From Darksidea phi (Eukaryota; Ascomycota; Dothideomycetes; Pleosporales; Lentitheciaceae), in NCBI GenBank assembly GCA_030770425.1, contig JASJFT010000008.1, positions 124,001-188,000 on the forward strand: a DNA stretch of 64,000 nt. Reading direction: 5' to 3'. The notes beneath the pieces are model-generated. The model was given only the letters and a program-made list of their open reading frames with translations, did no database searches and had not been told where the DNA came from. This document shows, in pieces, positions 1 to 13,060 of the stretch (position 1 is its first letter; every line of letters starts with the position of its first letter). Both the position numbers and the translations under genes were made by a program.

Positions 1-3000
1 TGACCGACCCGGTAACCCGTAAGAAGTATGTAATCGAGAATAAAAACATGCTCAAGCACCAATCGCTCGGCTGCCTCGTCAGCGACGGTAACATCGTGGC
101 ATTCGCGAGCGTAGATCGCGACGAGGACAAGCTTGCACAACGTCCTGCAATCCTTGTTCTCCGCATCACAGACGAAGCTTCCTTCAGCAAAATACTCATC
201 GCAAGCAAGTTCTCAACGGACCTACGATTTGTTCAGGTCGATACAGCGGTGTTCGCTTATGAGCCCATTCTCAACTGCCTCCAGAGTATGACAGTAACTC
301 CACTGAAAGAGCAGTTGCTAGACCTCACATCAGACTCTCATGAGGCTCTATCTGGAATTCAACCCACGGATATCATCCTCAATATTACTGAGAACAGGGA
401 ACGGGATCTTAAAGATATAGTCGGCACCACCAAAAGCGTTCAACTAGACAACGCGCAGGCTGAATCGCTAATTACTGGCCTTCTCAAACGAGTGAGCCTG
501 ATCCAAGGCCCTCCTGGTATGTACCTCTGATTTCTTATTTTCTTCCTGCTCTGTGGTAGCTTCACAGATCGGTCATCCGATTGTGCAAAGGGCCACGTGT
601 ATTAATCGTGGGCTTTGATGGCTACGATATGTCGACGACTGATGCTAACTTGCCAAGGTACCGGAAAGTCTTTCATAGGAGCATTGATTGCCAAGATACT
701 GCATGATCATACCTCCGAGACGATTCTGGTGCTGACTTACACCAATCACGCGCTGGACCAGTACTTAGTCGACTTACAAAGCATCGGCATTCCCTCCAGT
801 TCTATGGTCAGGCTTGGACAGAAGTTCAATGCTAGCACCAAGGCCCTAAGCATTTCCGAGCAACCCAACACTTACAAGATGAGCGGCCAGACTTATCACA
901 TGATACAAGACCAAAAGTCACAGTCCGAAGGCTACCATGATACGCTTTTCAAGAAGATCGCCCAGTTCAACATTCCTCGAATCACATTAGTAGCCTTACT
1001 TGATTACTTAGAGTTCTCGGAAGATTCAGAGTTTTTTGATGCCTTCCAAATCCCCAGCACCGATGACGGCACCGTCTATATTGGCCAAGGTGGAAAGCAC
1101 ATAACCGACCAATATCTGTTGGAGCGCTGGCTCGCGGGGCACAATGCTGGCGTGTTCCGAGAGAGCGCTGAAGCAGAGTTCCCCCACATTTGGGCGATGG
1201 AGCACAGTGCTCGTGTTAAGTTTAGAGATCGGTGGATAAAAGAGATCATTGAAGAGCAGGTCTCCGAAATCAGCAATCTAGTGCAGAAGTACAACGAATG
1301 TCGCGCCAGAGTGGACCGGTTATTCCGCGAGAAGCAAGCTTACATTCTTTCACAAAAGCGTATCATAGGATGCACGACTACAGCAGCAGCTAAATACACC
1401 GAAGAGATACAAAAAGCGTCGCCTGGGATTATCATTATTGAAGAAGCGGGCGAGATTCTTGAGAGTCACATCCTTACCGCCATGACCTCGAACACGAAGC
1501 AACTAGTGTTGATTGGTGATCACAAGCAGCTCCGTCCCAAGATCAGCAATTATTCTCTGAGTGTAGAGAAAGGCGATGGCTTCAACCTCAATCAGTCTTT
1601 GTTCGAAAGGCTCGTGGTGGCTGGTGTACCTCACACGACTCTGAACCGTCAGCATCGGATGCGCCCTGAGATTTCGACGCTCGTAAGGTCCCTAACTTAC
1701 CCCGAGCTTGAGGATGCGCCAAAGACCAAAGGTCGGCCTCCTCTTCGGGGCTTCCAGGACAGCGTCATTTTTGTTTCCCACCACAAGCCTGAACTCAATG
1801 CCAACGCCCTCGCAGATCGCCGTGATGAGGGGGCCAAGTCAAGCAAGGAGAATGAGTATGAAGTGGGCCTGGTCCTCAAATGCGTTCGTTACTTGGGCCA
1901 GCAAGGCTACGGTACCGATCAAATCGTTATTCTCACGCCTTATCTCGGACAGTTATACCACCTCCTCAAAACTCTGTCGAAGGACAATGATCCTATACTG
2001 AATGATTTAGACTCCTTCGAATTGATCCGGGCCGGCTTGCTCTCCCCCGCTGGAGCGAACATAGCAAAGCGCAAGATCCGGATATCGACAATCGGTAAGA
2101 GACTTCTTTCTGTTACTCTAGGTGATCTCTGGACGCAAGCTCTAACTTCGTGCAGATAATTACCAAGGCGAAGAAAGCGATATTGTCATCGCTTCTTTGA
2201 CACGCAGCAATGATGAATGCGATATTGGCTTCATGGCGGCACCTCAGCGAGTGAATGTGTTATTGTCACGAGCACGTGATGCTCTGATCATGATTGGTAA
2301 TGCGGACACATTTATGAACAGCCGCAAAGGCAAAGACGTATGGGTACCATTAATGGATCAGTTGAAGCGGGAGGGCCATGTCTACGATGGCTTTCCAGTT
2401 CAGTGCGAGCAGCATCCAGAAAAAAAGGCATTGCTCACGGCGAAAGAGGCATTCGATATCGTCTGTCCAGATGGCGGTTGCTCAGAGCCATGGTATGTCG
2501 TTGTGACCGCGCCCGGAAGCATAATGCTAATTCTCGCAGCGGCACAATGCTTAATTGTGGTGTCCACACCTGCCCACAACGCTGTCACCAGCTGCAAGAT
2601 CATTCAAAGATGAACTGCAAAGCTATTGTAGTAACAAAATGCACACAGAATCACAAAATCACGCGAAAATGCTACGACAAGACCGCAACCACGTGTCGCA
2701 AATGCGAGGCCGAAGCTCGAGCGAAAGAGAAGAAGCAGAAGCGGGACTACGAACTTGATCAAGCACGACAAGCAAAGCAAAGAGCCTATGCTGCAGAGCT
2801 AGCCGAAATCGATGATGAGATCGAGCATGAGAAACGCGTGATGAAAGACCAGGCTGATGACAATGATCGCCGGAACGCTTTGGCGCAGAAGAAGCAAGAC
2901 CTTGCCAACTTGAAATTAGCAGTACGAAAGCCCCAACAGACTTCCTCGACCCTTAACTCGACTGTCGCAACACCTCAAGCGGCGACGCCTAACGCAAACC

Positions 3001-6000
3001 CTCGAGCAACGCCCGCAAAGCGTAAGCCATCTGGACGACCTTCGGCGAATAGCAAGGAAGAGGATGATACTTCGGCTGGTGCTTCCATAACGGCCGAGGA
3101 GGATATTCCTGACTGGGACCAAAGCGAGGCAAAAGACGATTGGGACTGGCAGAAGCAGTACGAGGGTGCAGAGAATGAGGCATTGGACTCATTGATGGCT
3201 ATGATAGGTTGGTTTCTTACGAGACTCAGAGTATTCATAACGCTAACTCTGTGAATAGGTTTAGAATCGGTCAAATTGAAGTTCTTATCGATCAAGGCAA
3301 AGGTCGATACCGTTGTCCGCCAGGGGGTATCGCTCAAAGAGGAAAGATTGGGTGCGGCTTTGCTCGGGAATCCTGGCACAGGTAGGTCCACCAGGTCCAG
3401 ACTGCTTGCTCTGTTGATATCGTGACAGGAAAAACAACCGTGGCCCGCCTTTACGCCAAATTCCTGGTGAAGGTTGGTGCCCTTCCCGGTGATCACTTCT
3501 TTGAGAGCTCCGGATCTGCACTTGCCAACGACGGCGTCTCCGTCTGCAAAGGTTACATCGACAAAATATTAGAAGAGGGAGGGGGTGTATTCTTTATCGA
3601 TGAAGCCTATCAGCTGGTTTCTGGCAACAGCTACGGTGGCAAGGCCGTTCTTGATTATCTCCTTGCAGAGATCGAGAATCTCACTGGAAAGGTTGTCTTC
3701 GTCCTGGCAGGTTACCATAAGCAAATGGAAGCCTTTTTTGCCCACAACCCTGGAATTCCGAGCCGTATCCCGATCGAAATGGAGTTTCAGGATTACAACG
3801 ACCAGGAGCTTCAGCGAATTTTCTGTCACTACATCAACACAAAGTACAAGGGAAAGATGAAGGTCGATGGAGGTTTGGGTGGCCTTTATGTTCGTATAGT
3901 CGCTCGTCGCATCGGTAGAGGACGCGGTCGTGATGGTTTTGGCAACGCTCGAGAAGTGCAGAACAGAATTTCGCAGATCACGGAACGCCAAGCAAAGCGC
4001 CTGCGCAAAGAGCGAAGGGCTGGTCTCCAACCAGGTGACCATTTCCTCACGAAAGAAGACCTCATCGGGCCGGAACCTTCGTCTGTGCTCAAGAACAACC
4101 CCGCATGGGTCCGCTTACAGAAGTTGATTGGTCTCCAGTCAGTCAAAGACAGCGTCCGGATTCTCCTCGATGGAATACAGTACAACTATCAACGAGAACT
4201 AGAAGAGAAGCCGCTCATACAATACTCGCTTAATCGATGTTTCATAGGTTCTCCCGGGACTGGGAAGACCTCGGTCGCGAAGCTTTACGGGCGCATTTTG
4301 GCCGACATCGGCCTTCTCTCAAACGGCGAAGGTACGTTACTCTTTCCCCTTATTGTCGCTATCTGACATATTTTAGTGGTCACCAAGAACCCAGCTGACT
4401 TTGTTGGTGATGTACTTGGTGCGTCAGAAAGCAAGACGAAGGCAGTGCTGGCATCGACTATGGGCAAAGTTCTCATCATCGATGAGGCCTATATGCTTGC
4501 TTCTGGCTCTGTCGGTGATCCTTACAAAGCAGCTGTGATCGATACCATTGTTGCCGAGGTTCAGAGCACGCCTGGGGAAGATCGATGCGTTCTTCTTCTT
4601 GGATACAAGGATCAGATGGAAGAGATGTTCCGAGACGTCAATCCAGGCCTTGCCAGGCGGTTTCCGCTCGATTCTTCTTTCGTATTCGAAGACTTCAGCG
4701 ATGTCGAGCTGCGCCAGATTCTAGACCTAAAGCTGTCAGATGTCGGGTACAATGCCACTGACCAAGCGAAAAAAGTTGCAATGGAAACACTTCAGAGAGC
4801 GCGAAATCGACCTAACTTTGGTAACGCGGGCGAAGTGGACATCATTTTGGATCGCGCCAAAGCTCTACATCAGAAGCATCTATCTGCGCGCAAGGTCAAG
4901 CTCCACGACACCTTCGAAGCAATAGACTTCGATCCAGAGTTTGACAGAGGAGAGCGTGCAGCTACCAATCTCCCCCGACTTTTTCAAGACGTGGTGGGAT
5001 GTGAGAGCTTGATCAAGCAGATTCAAGGCTATCAGACAACGGCTGCAAATATGAAGGCTCTTGGAATGGACCCACGGGAGCAAATACCCTTTAACTTCCT
5101 GTTCAAGGGACCACCAGGTGAGCGAATCCTTCAAAAGCTTGCAGAAGCTTTGCTAAACTCTATAGGTACCGGAAAGACGACAACAGCCCAAAAAATGGGT
5201 AAAGTCTTTTACGATATGGGGTTCATTGGTCAAGCAAAAGTTATCGAATGCTCTGCTACTGACATGATCGGCCAATACGTTGGACAGACAGGCCCGAAGG
5301 TGCAAAAGCTCCTCGAGAAAGCACTCGGCAAGGTTCTCTTCATTGATGAGGCCTATAGGCTAGCCGAAGGTCATTTTGCAACTGAAGCCATGGACGAGCT
5401 AGTCGATTGTCTCACTAAGCCAAAGTTTGCGCAAAAACTCGTCTGCATCCTAGCGGGCTATGATAAAGACATTGACCGCCTAATGTCAATCAATCCGGGT
5501 CTGACTAGTCGTTTTCCGGAGTCTGTTATTTTCCCGCATCTGGCCCCGGAAACGTGCCTTGAGCTTTTGACCAAAGTTTTGCAGAAGAAGGCCAAGGAAT
5601 CAAAGCTTGACATGAATGTGCTACTCACACCAGAACCTAGCTTTCAACACAAGATCTTCGACCTCTTTGAAAAGCTTTCTACTCTTAACGCTTGGGGCAA
5701 CGCACGAGATGTTAAGTCTCTCGCCAAAGGAATGTTTGGCTGCCTAATATCGAATGCGACCCCGCCCATCACCAGCCTGACCCTAACCGAAGACATCGTT
5801 CTCCAGACGATGGAGACCGTCTTCGAGGAGCGCTCGCGTCGCAACGAAGTAGTTGGCACGACCCGCTTTCCCGCACAGCCGCCCTTGATCCCCAATCCCC
5901 TACCGCAACAAAAGACGCCACCGAAGACACAAGCACCGACAACGGCCAAGAAAACAGCTACGAAGACGGAATCTGCTCAAGCTACACCGCCTCCGAAAAA

Positions 6001-6490
6001 TGACGACATGCCCCAGAAACCTCCTCCCGAAGCAGGTAAAAGGGTCAACACGGACGATGAGCCGGATTGGTTCAAATCTATCTTCAACGCGAAACGCGAC
6101 CCCAATGTCTCCGACGCTGTCTGGGAAGAACTTACTCGTGACAAACACGCCGCCATCGCCCGCGAACGAGAGTATCTCCGCCTGCAAGAGGAAAAGCGAC
6201 AAGAGGAGCAGCGCATCAAGGAGCTCATACGAGCGGAACAGGCTGCCAAAGATGACGAAGAACGCCGTTTGCGGGAGCAGGAGAGGATCAAAGCGGAGCT
6301 AGAAAGGAGGAAGAAAGAGCTAATAGAAAGAGAGATCGAAGTGCGGAGGGAGAAGGAGAAGGCTACGCAGAAGAGGTTGAAGGAATTAGGACCGTGCCCA
6401 ATGGGATACCATTGGATCAAGCAGGGCCGAGGAGGATATAGGTGTGCTGGAGGAAGCCATTGGCTTGATGAATCCCAGCTGTGGGCTTGA
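1..6490 (+). CDS. NFX1-type SF1 helicase fused to three CbbX-like AAA+ modules (5' partial)
   Basis: The frame is open at the window edge, so the N-terminus is missing. Joining 3-516, 658-2094, 2156-2492, 2540-3207, 3259-3381, 3429-4331, 4377-5117 and 5166-6490 gives 2,015 in-frame residues. In order: an SF1 helicase of the ZNFX1/UPF1 type (Walker A GPPGTGKS near visible residue 170, Walker B IIIIEEAG, later GDHKQLRP and RQHRMRPEIS, then DNYQGEESD); a Cys/His-rich NFX1-like segment around CGTMLNCGVHTCPQRCH; a charged linker; three CbxX/CfqX-type AAA+ domains (NPGTGKTT/FFIDEAYQL, SPGTGKTS/LIIDEAYML, GPPGTGKTT/LFIDEAYRL); then a Lys/Glu-rich coiled coil and a Cys-containing tail. The family suggests RNA or RNP remodelling; the substrate is unknown. 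The last intron, 5118-5165, is 48 nt and stop-free, so its retention would insert 16 residues without a frameshift. Confidence 0.88.
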
Positions 6491-7029
6491 GGAGGTGGAA
6501 TGTGATGTCGCTTAAGAAATTGAACACTTGTGAAGTATTGCAATGCCCGCTTCGGTCTTCTGAGATCCGAGGGGCCTGGTTACGTCTTCTTAGGATAGTT
6601 TTATGTAAGAGCACTATACTTCACTCGGGCCTTCAATTAACGTCTTACCCATTTCCTGAAGGTCTCGGTCTAATCTCGGTACGATACCTTCATGATGCTG
6701 AAAACAATCTGCCACTCCTTATGACATCACTTAGCTCGCGATTGATCTCCCGATATCCGTTCAGCTACGCACCGCGAACACTAGTAGTTTCAACATGATT
6801 CCGATTTTGATTTGGTGAAGATGAAGATGAATACATTAACGCTATACTGAAGGGTATTGAAAGAACCGGCCTCCCTATAGCAAAACAGCCCGGGTCGTTA
6901 TGAGTCTCATATTAAGCCGAGAAATCTGGGCGAACACCCCTAAAAAGAAAGATTTTGGTATCACACGCAACGTCTTTGGAGCACCCAGAAAGAAACCAAC
7001 CACCCCTCTCAGTAGCAGCAACCCCCGAA
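6491..7029. other. Convergent 3' intergenic region
   Basis: This lies between the stop codons of the helicase/AAA gene and the HET gene. It is moderately AT-rich, and presumably carries both 3' UTRs. I see no coding potential, repeat or RNA gene. Confidence 0.5.
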
Positions 7030-9356
7030 TCAGACAACGATGAAAGTTCGCTGTGGCCCGTCGTCTAGCTGTGTCATATCGTCTATCTCAGGGAACCAGT
7101 GCTCGAAAAGTGATTCTGCATCTTCCGGCTCGTCATCGCTGTCGTCTTTCTGGCATTCATAGCATTCGAAGCGACCCACACGCCGGTAATGGTTTGAATT
7201 TTTTGGCGATGCTTTGAGGACAAGGCCGATGATGGAAGAGCGGAAGGTCATGCTGACGAGGACGCAGATCAGTTTCTCCCCTGACTCCATGGCGTCTTCG
7301 CCGCGCGGGGGAATGATATCAGGACGAAACTCGACGCTGACGCCGTTGCGAACCAGAGAGTACTCATTTATTGAGTCGATGCGGAACGTGACTTCTGTCG
7401 CCATGCTTGCCGTAAGTTCGAGCGTGTCGCCAGTCGTAGGCGACCAGATGGTATCGTGGGAACTTTCGGCGGGGAAGGACGATGTGCACGCCAAATCCAT
7501 TGCGGAAGAGTTGTCGAAGAAGATGGGGGAGCCTTCAACTGCTGCCCAAGACCAGCTCGGCACCGCATTCGTTAGGCCCTGCTTCGGTCTGCGGCAATGT
7601 GTGCTCTCGTTCGGATACCAGAGTAGGCCCAATGTAGTGCATGTCCATTGTCCAGCGATGTAGCTCGAATCTAGAGCTTTTGATAGAGTTTTCGCGAGGG
7701 CCGCAATCGCGATCAACCTATCGGCATCATAGGTGAGATTCCTTGCAGTGTACTCGGTAACGATGTAGCTCCATAGCTGCAGGGCATCTTCATGCTTCTT
7801 GGCAAGGTCGTGCGCCACATCGGTGAGCGATGTCGTGGCGAGCTGAGACACAACGCTATCGATTCGCCTATCGTGGCTGTGGGCGCTGCCGTTTATGATC
7901 TCCCCACGGCCCGCGCTTTCAGCCACTATCCTCGCATATTCCTGTTTGACAGAATCGGTCGTTCTAGAATCATATGTGGAGTCGTCGATCCTTCCGCATT
8001 CGCATTGGTATGCTTCTCTGCATTCAAGCATCATCTCGCTGCCGGTAAAATGTAACACACGTGGCGAGAGCAGTCTTTCAGCATAGGCCCATGCCCGTCT
8101 TAGCAGTGGCGTATGCACATTCGCCTCCTTTGAAGTATTGAATGGCAGTTCCCAGTCATTCATGTGGGCTCCTTCGTTGAATGGCGCTTTGAAGCTGTAG
8201 TGCGAAGGCTGTTCCCGCACGTAGATTTTAGAGAGCGAGCCCTTGCAATCCGTGGCCTGGATTTTGAAGGACTGCGCTTTTGTTGGAAAAAGACCTTTCG
8301 TGGGGTCTACTGCAGATGTCGCGGCAATGGTTAGGAACGCGTTGCCGAAGATTTCGTCTAGTCGGAGAGCCTCTTGGAGCTTCTCCGATGCATCATCTTG
8401 CACGATGCATAGTGCATCTATCCATAGCCATCGAAAACCACGTGCGCGTGTGAGTAGAACTGCCTCCTGGAATGTTCTTGGTAATGATTTCCATGGGATT
8501 CCTTTCTTGTGTGCCTGCAGTGTCTTCGATGTCGTTTGCGGTATGCCTCTGCCGGTACCCCAGCAATATGACAGGGCAAGGTATTCGCCGTTTTCATAGC
8601 GATCCTCGTCAACATTGAGCTCCGATTCATGCAATGGGATCCCTTTGGATGGGTCATCCGTCAAAACATCCAGCACCCTTCTCGGCAGTGTTGTAGGCTT
8701 GACAAGCCGGCACATCGAGTGGTTCGCGAGGCATTCCCCAATCATACTCCGCGCGGTGTGTACGCCTGAATCTTGCAGCGGATTGTCGGTGATGGGGCGT
8801 CCGCGTCCGATAGCTGAGAAGGATGACTGGCCATCTGAGATAGTCAGCCAAGCGGCCGTGAACTGACGGGTGGGTTTGGCTCGATAGATGATCACAGCGG
8901 TTACTGAAAACACATACCTCCGTCTGTATAGAACTCCAGCCTCAGATCCGGATAACCATTTTCGTGTTCGTGCGCAGTTCCCTCGCAGCACTCATCGCGC
9001 TGCTCTTTCCATCGTAAGTCGACCGAGAGGTGATCTTGCGCGTTCTTCGATGAGCGTGAGTGATATGATTCCGCAACTACCCTGATGCTCTCTTCTTCAA
9101 CTCCCGGAAACCGATCGTGATGCAACAATATTCCCTGGAGCAACAGCGCACATGCGCGACAGCCCCCAGAGGATCGTCGCAGCCTTGGAAGCGTGGCGTT
9201 CACCCACTGCACCACATCTAGCGAATCCGTCTCCTGGCTGTTATTGGGAGCGTTTAGGTGCTTTTGTAAGCCTTTGCAGGTCGCGCATACCGACACCATT
9301 GCGTTTGTGGTGCTTGAACAAGTGAGCTCGTGATGTTCGTCGGCTGGGAGGGGCAT
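7030..9356 (-). CDS. HET-domain (heterokaryon incompatibility) protein
   Basis: Two exons, 9356-8918 and 8834-7030, are joined by an 83-nt intron (donor GTATGT, acceptor TATCTCAG, branch-like GCTGAC) and give 747 residues. A nearer CAG acceptor would break the frame, so this acceptor was chosen. The N-terminal part has a Cys-rich stretch (CATCKGL, GGCRACALL). The HET domain starts near residue 230 with YLALSYCWG, followed by LPRTFQEAV and WLWIDALCIVQDD, the canonical HET motifs. The C-terminal half is acidic and diverged. HET proteins mediate vegetative incompatibility or cell death in Pezizomycotina; the partner here is unknown. No NACHT or WD40 domain is attached, so it is a stand-alone HET protein. 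It diverges from uba4 across about 1 kb. Confidence 0.87.
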
Positions 9357-10390
9357 AACGCCAGGAAGCTGCAGAGACGGGTTGGCGCGGGGCAGGCGGC
9401 ACTTTGTACGTCGACCATCTCAGAGCAAAAGAGCGAGACAATACTAATTTCCCGAAAGGCTTAAGGCTCAAGGGATACATTAGCTGGACAGATGATACAA
9501 GCTGACGACTCCCCCAGGCGTCCAGGCCCAACGCGCCCCAGCCTCAGGCCCGAATGAGTGAAGCCAGTCAGCCTGTCATGCGAGTAATTCCACACCGAGC
9601 GACCGGGCTGCTGCCGCTGAGCTCCGACGCACTGCAAGCTAGTCGCAAGCGGCTGCGGGACCCCTCCGCCTTCGCGGCTGCTGCTCCGTTGGTGGAGATT
9701 GGGCTGTATCTGCAGGCTTGTGGCGTGGAAAAGAGCGTGACACAGCTGGACGGTGGGACGGTGGCACAGGCTGGGCGCCATAGAATCCTGCCCTACGCCC
9801 GCCACTGCCCATCTCCCGCTTCGTCAATCGTGAACATCTCTCTGCTAACATCTTCCCACAATATATGCAAGCCCGCCCAGTGAGACACGGAACGACTTAG
9901 AAGACAGTGTAGCAGACGCTTCGATGTCCCTTGAGGGATATCATGCCAAACTAGCTGTCAGCCAAAAGCAGCTGTCAATGCATGGCAGCAGGTAAAAAGA
10001 GTAGGTGGGCGAATAGACGGTGTTGTGAGTCTCGTAAGTAGTCTTACATAACAATTAAAACGGTAAGCTGATGCATATTTCGGCGGCTACCATCGTTGTT
10101 ATGTGATCTACTCGAGATACCTCTGAAGCATTCATCGGGTTGCTCGTTCGGGCCGGCCTCGCACCAACCATTTGGCTTGACCTAGAAGCGTAGAAGGAAC
10201 TTTTGCGGAAGCACTTGGCTACAAATCTCATTTAGGTGTATTAAAATTTGAGCATGTACATAGGTATGCGAAGCTAAATGTACATCACGTGATCGGTACG
10301 AAATAAGCTTAGCCCCTAATTAATACTAGCGAGAGGTGAACTCATCAGTCGGAGATCTACCATCCTTCACAGATCCCCCACAGAAGCAAT
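9357..10390. other. Divergent intergenic region, HET gene / uba4
   Basis: About 1 kb between two divergent start codons; it must hold both promoters. Short reading frames on both strands have no recognisable features. The 300 bases before uba4 are AT-rich. No repeat seen. Confidence 0.5.
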
Positions 10391-12130
10391 ATGGCCTCCA
10401 CCCCAGTAATCAAGTCATTACGCCAACAGATTGCATCCTGTGAAGCGCAGCTGCAGGACCTTCAGCGACAGCTGGCGGAAGCTGAGCACGATCATCATCA
10501 GCAGCAGCAAGAGCAGGAGCGCAATCACCCGAGTGCTCAAAGTGGCCCCGATCCACTTGCGTATGACTTCATGTATGGAATCCACGATGACTTCAGATCC
10601 GAAGTGTATGCTGCGCTCTCGCAGACGGAAGACGTTCGACCACCTCCCAGTCGATGGCCGCTCGAGAAGAACGAGTATAGGCGCTATGGACGGCAACTTA
10701 TCATGCCTGAGATCGGCTTGCAAGGTACACATCTTGCATCAATCGTAGCTCCTGCAAGATTTCGCAATCAAGTGATTTCCGGCTGACTCATCTTCGATTT
10801 ACACTAGGCCAGCTTCGTCTAAAAGGCGCGTCTGTTCTGATCGTCGGCGTGGGCGGATTGGGATGCCCAGCTGCAGCCTATCTAGTTGGGGCAGGCGTTG
10901 GAACATTAGGGCTCGTTGACGGAGATACCGTAGAAGAGTCCAACCTTCACCGTCAGATCCTACACTCCACTTCTAGAGTCGGCATGGCAAAAGTTGAAAG
11001 TGCTATGGTAGCCTTGCATTCGTAAGTTTAAAGAGAGGCAGAAGATTATGCTGTCATGGGCGTTAGATCGGATGCTAACAGATCCGTACAGACTGAATCC
11101 GAACGTCAAGCTCATACCACACCATGGACGGCTCGCTCCGGAGACTGCCATCACCACCATGCAGTCTTACGACCTCGTTTTAGACTGCACAGATATGCCA
11201 GCATCCCGCTATTTGATATCTGACACTTGCGTCGTTCTCGGAAAGCCTCTAGTGTCAGCGTCAGCTCTCCGCATCGACGGTCAGCTGATGGTTCTGAATA
11301 ACCCGCCCCTACCTGCTGGAAACACAGCGGGTGGCCCATGCTATCGTTGTGTGTTCCCTAAACCACCACCGCCGGAATCGGTAGTCTCATGTGGCGATGG
11401 AGGTATATTAGGGCCTGTTGTCGGCATCATGGGCGTACTACAAGCCTTGGAGGCTATCAAAGTCTTAACACGGTCCGCCCTTGCATCTACAAATGGCACA
11501 GCGTCTCTAGATCCTCCAAGCTTGCTCATCTTCTCCGCCTATGCTAACCCCATGTTTCGAACTATCCGGTTGCGGACACGGAAGCCAAAGTGTGCGGCAT
11601 GTTCGGCGCAGGCCACAGTTACGCCTGGGGCGCTTTCCTCGGGCAGTCTAGATTACGTTCAATTTTGCGGCACTATCAACCCAGTCGATGCACTGAGTGC
11701 GAATGAGCGCATATCTGTCGAAAATTATGCCAAGATCAGGTTGGAAGCGAATCCGTTTACAGGTTCTGAACCTAATAAGGATAGCCACATCCTCCTTGAT
11801 GTTCGCGAGAAGGTTCAATTTGATCTCTGCAGCCTCGAGGGTAGCGTGAATGTCCCCTTTTCGGTGATTTCACGAATGCCCAGCCTCGACCTGAATGGCT
11901 CAGACAACGCAGATGGCAATGTGGATGAACCAGACTGGGTTTCGGAGCTAAGAAAGCACTCCGACAAACCAGTCTTTGTGGTCTGTCGACAGGGAAATGA
12001 CTCACAACTTACCGTCAAGAAAATGAAAGAGCTGGGGCTTGCCAATGGGGGCCAGCGCTGGATCGGCGATATCAAGGGTGGATTGCAGGCTTGGAGGAAA
12101 AGCGTTGACACGGACTTCCCGGAGTATTGA
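10391..12130 (+). CDS. uba4: Adenylyltransferase/sulfurtransferase Uba4 (MOCS3-like)
   Basis: Exons 10391-10724, 10808-11021 and 11092-12130 encode 528 residues. After a Gln-rich N-terminal coiled coil comes the E1-like ThiF/MoeB domain: nucleotide-binding [27 protein letters not shown], zinc pairs CYRC and CAAC, and a Cys in QFCGT that fits the acyl-transfer site. The C-terminal rhodanese domain carries VVCRQGNDS, with the persulfide-forming Cys first in the CRQGND loop. In the known pathway Uba4 adenylates and thiolates the C-terminus of Urm1 for tRNA wobble-uridine thiolation and urmylation; the MOCS3 type also serves molybdopterin synthase. Both catalytic domains look intact. It is somewhat longer than yeast Uba4, mainly through the N-terminal coiled coil and linkers. 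Confidence 0.93.
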
Positions 12131-12751
12131 ACCAATGGCGCGCGTTCCCGGCATATTCCGTGTGCAGCTCAGCTGTGGCTGTCTTGAATGCAAAAAGACC
12201 ATACTGTCGGTGCCTCTGCATACGCTGATGCTGTCGTGTCTGCAAGCATGAACACGCATCACCTGGTTTGCAGGATCATTCGGCCCCAACCGTCTCAAAG
12301 AGGTTGTCAAGAGCTTAGAGCGAATCATCCACGGCCTGCAGCGATACAGTCTAGGGTAGAAGGCCTCAGATCAGTCCAAGTCGCCGTAGACGAAGCCTCG
12401 TAAGATGAACACGATGTTGCTTAAAAGGAAAGATGAGAGGAGGAGTAGGGCCTATCCGCTTGAAGCTAGGACGAGGACTTCCCTTCTGCAAGTTGCAACA
12501 TATTTATGTGTAAACATTGTACTTCGCTTTTGAAAATGACCTCTCGATAGCTCAATAACTAACACCCCATCAAATGTAGCATGATTCGATCTTCATCCCA
12601 CAGGCAGAATACAGCAGCGATTGCAGTTCCGCTACAGCTCCTCCGTTTATCTAAAACCAAGTTCGCACTGTGCCACTCATTGAAACGTACCACGCCCCAC
12701 ACCCACTGTTAATATGTATGGTCTGATCTCTGCATCAGTAGTGCTGCTGTG
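12131..12751. other. 3' intergenic region after uba4
   Basis: A non-coding stretch between uba4 and a small minus-strand reading frame. I see no gene, repeat or RNA; presumably 3' UTRs. Confidence 0.45.
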
Positions 12752-13060
12752 TTACGCTCCGAGAGGCGCGATGGCACTGCCGATGTCGCTCGCGATCTTC
12801 ATTTCGCTGTTCTTCGCCGACCACAACCGCGACACTACAAGCGCACATGCCGCTAGAACATGATTACAGAAACCTAAGTTATCTAGGGCTGAAATCTCTT
12901 TCTCGGTATGGCATGTTACTGGACGGAGTGAGGATGTGTTGTTGCTTACGTGGGTTGGAGGCGTCGAGCAATACGAGCGAATCACTATTATTGGGAGGGC
13001 GCGCATCGGGATCAGGCGCTATGTCTCTGCGAATTTGCTTTTGCGGAGGCTCCTGTGGCT
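12752..13060 (-). CDS. Possible small two-exon protein, unrecognised
   Basis: On the minus strand a frame runs through SDSLVLLDASNP to a good donor (GTAAGC at 12949), and after a 97-nt intron with acceptor TCTAG it continues as ACALVVSRLWSAKN and ends in IAPLGA at 12752-12754. The spliced frame reads naturally, but no start codon is visible: the frame is blocked upstream by a stop near 13060, so a further 5' exon would be needed. I do not recognise the product. It could be a genuine small protein, a remnant, or chance. Confidence 0.3.

Noticed and set aside
8901..8917. Very short 14-base intron that would keep the HET gene in frame
   Set aside because: Too short to be spliced; the 83-nt intron with a proper branch site also keeps the frame and gives the expected family sequence.
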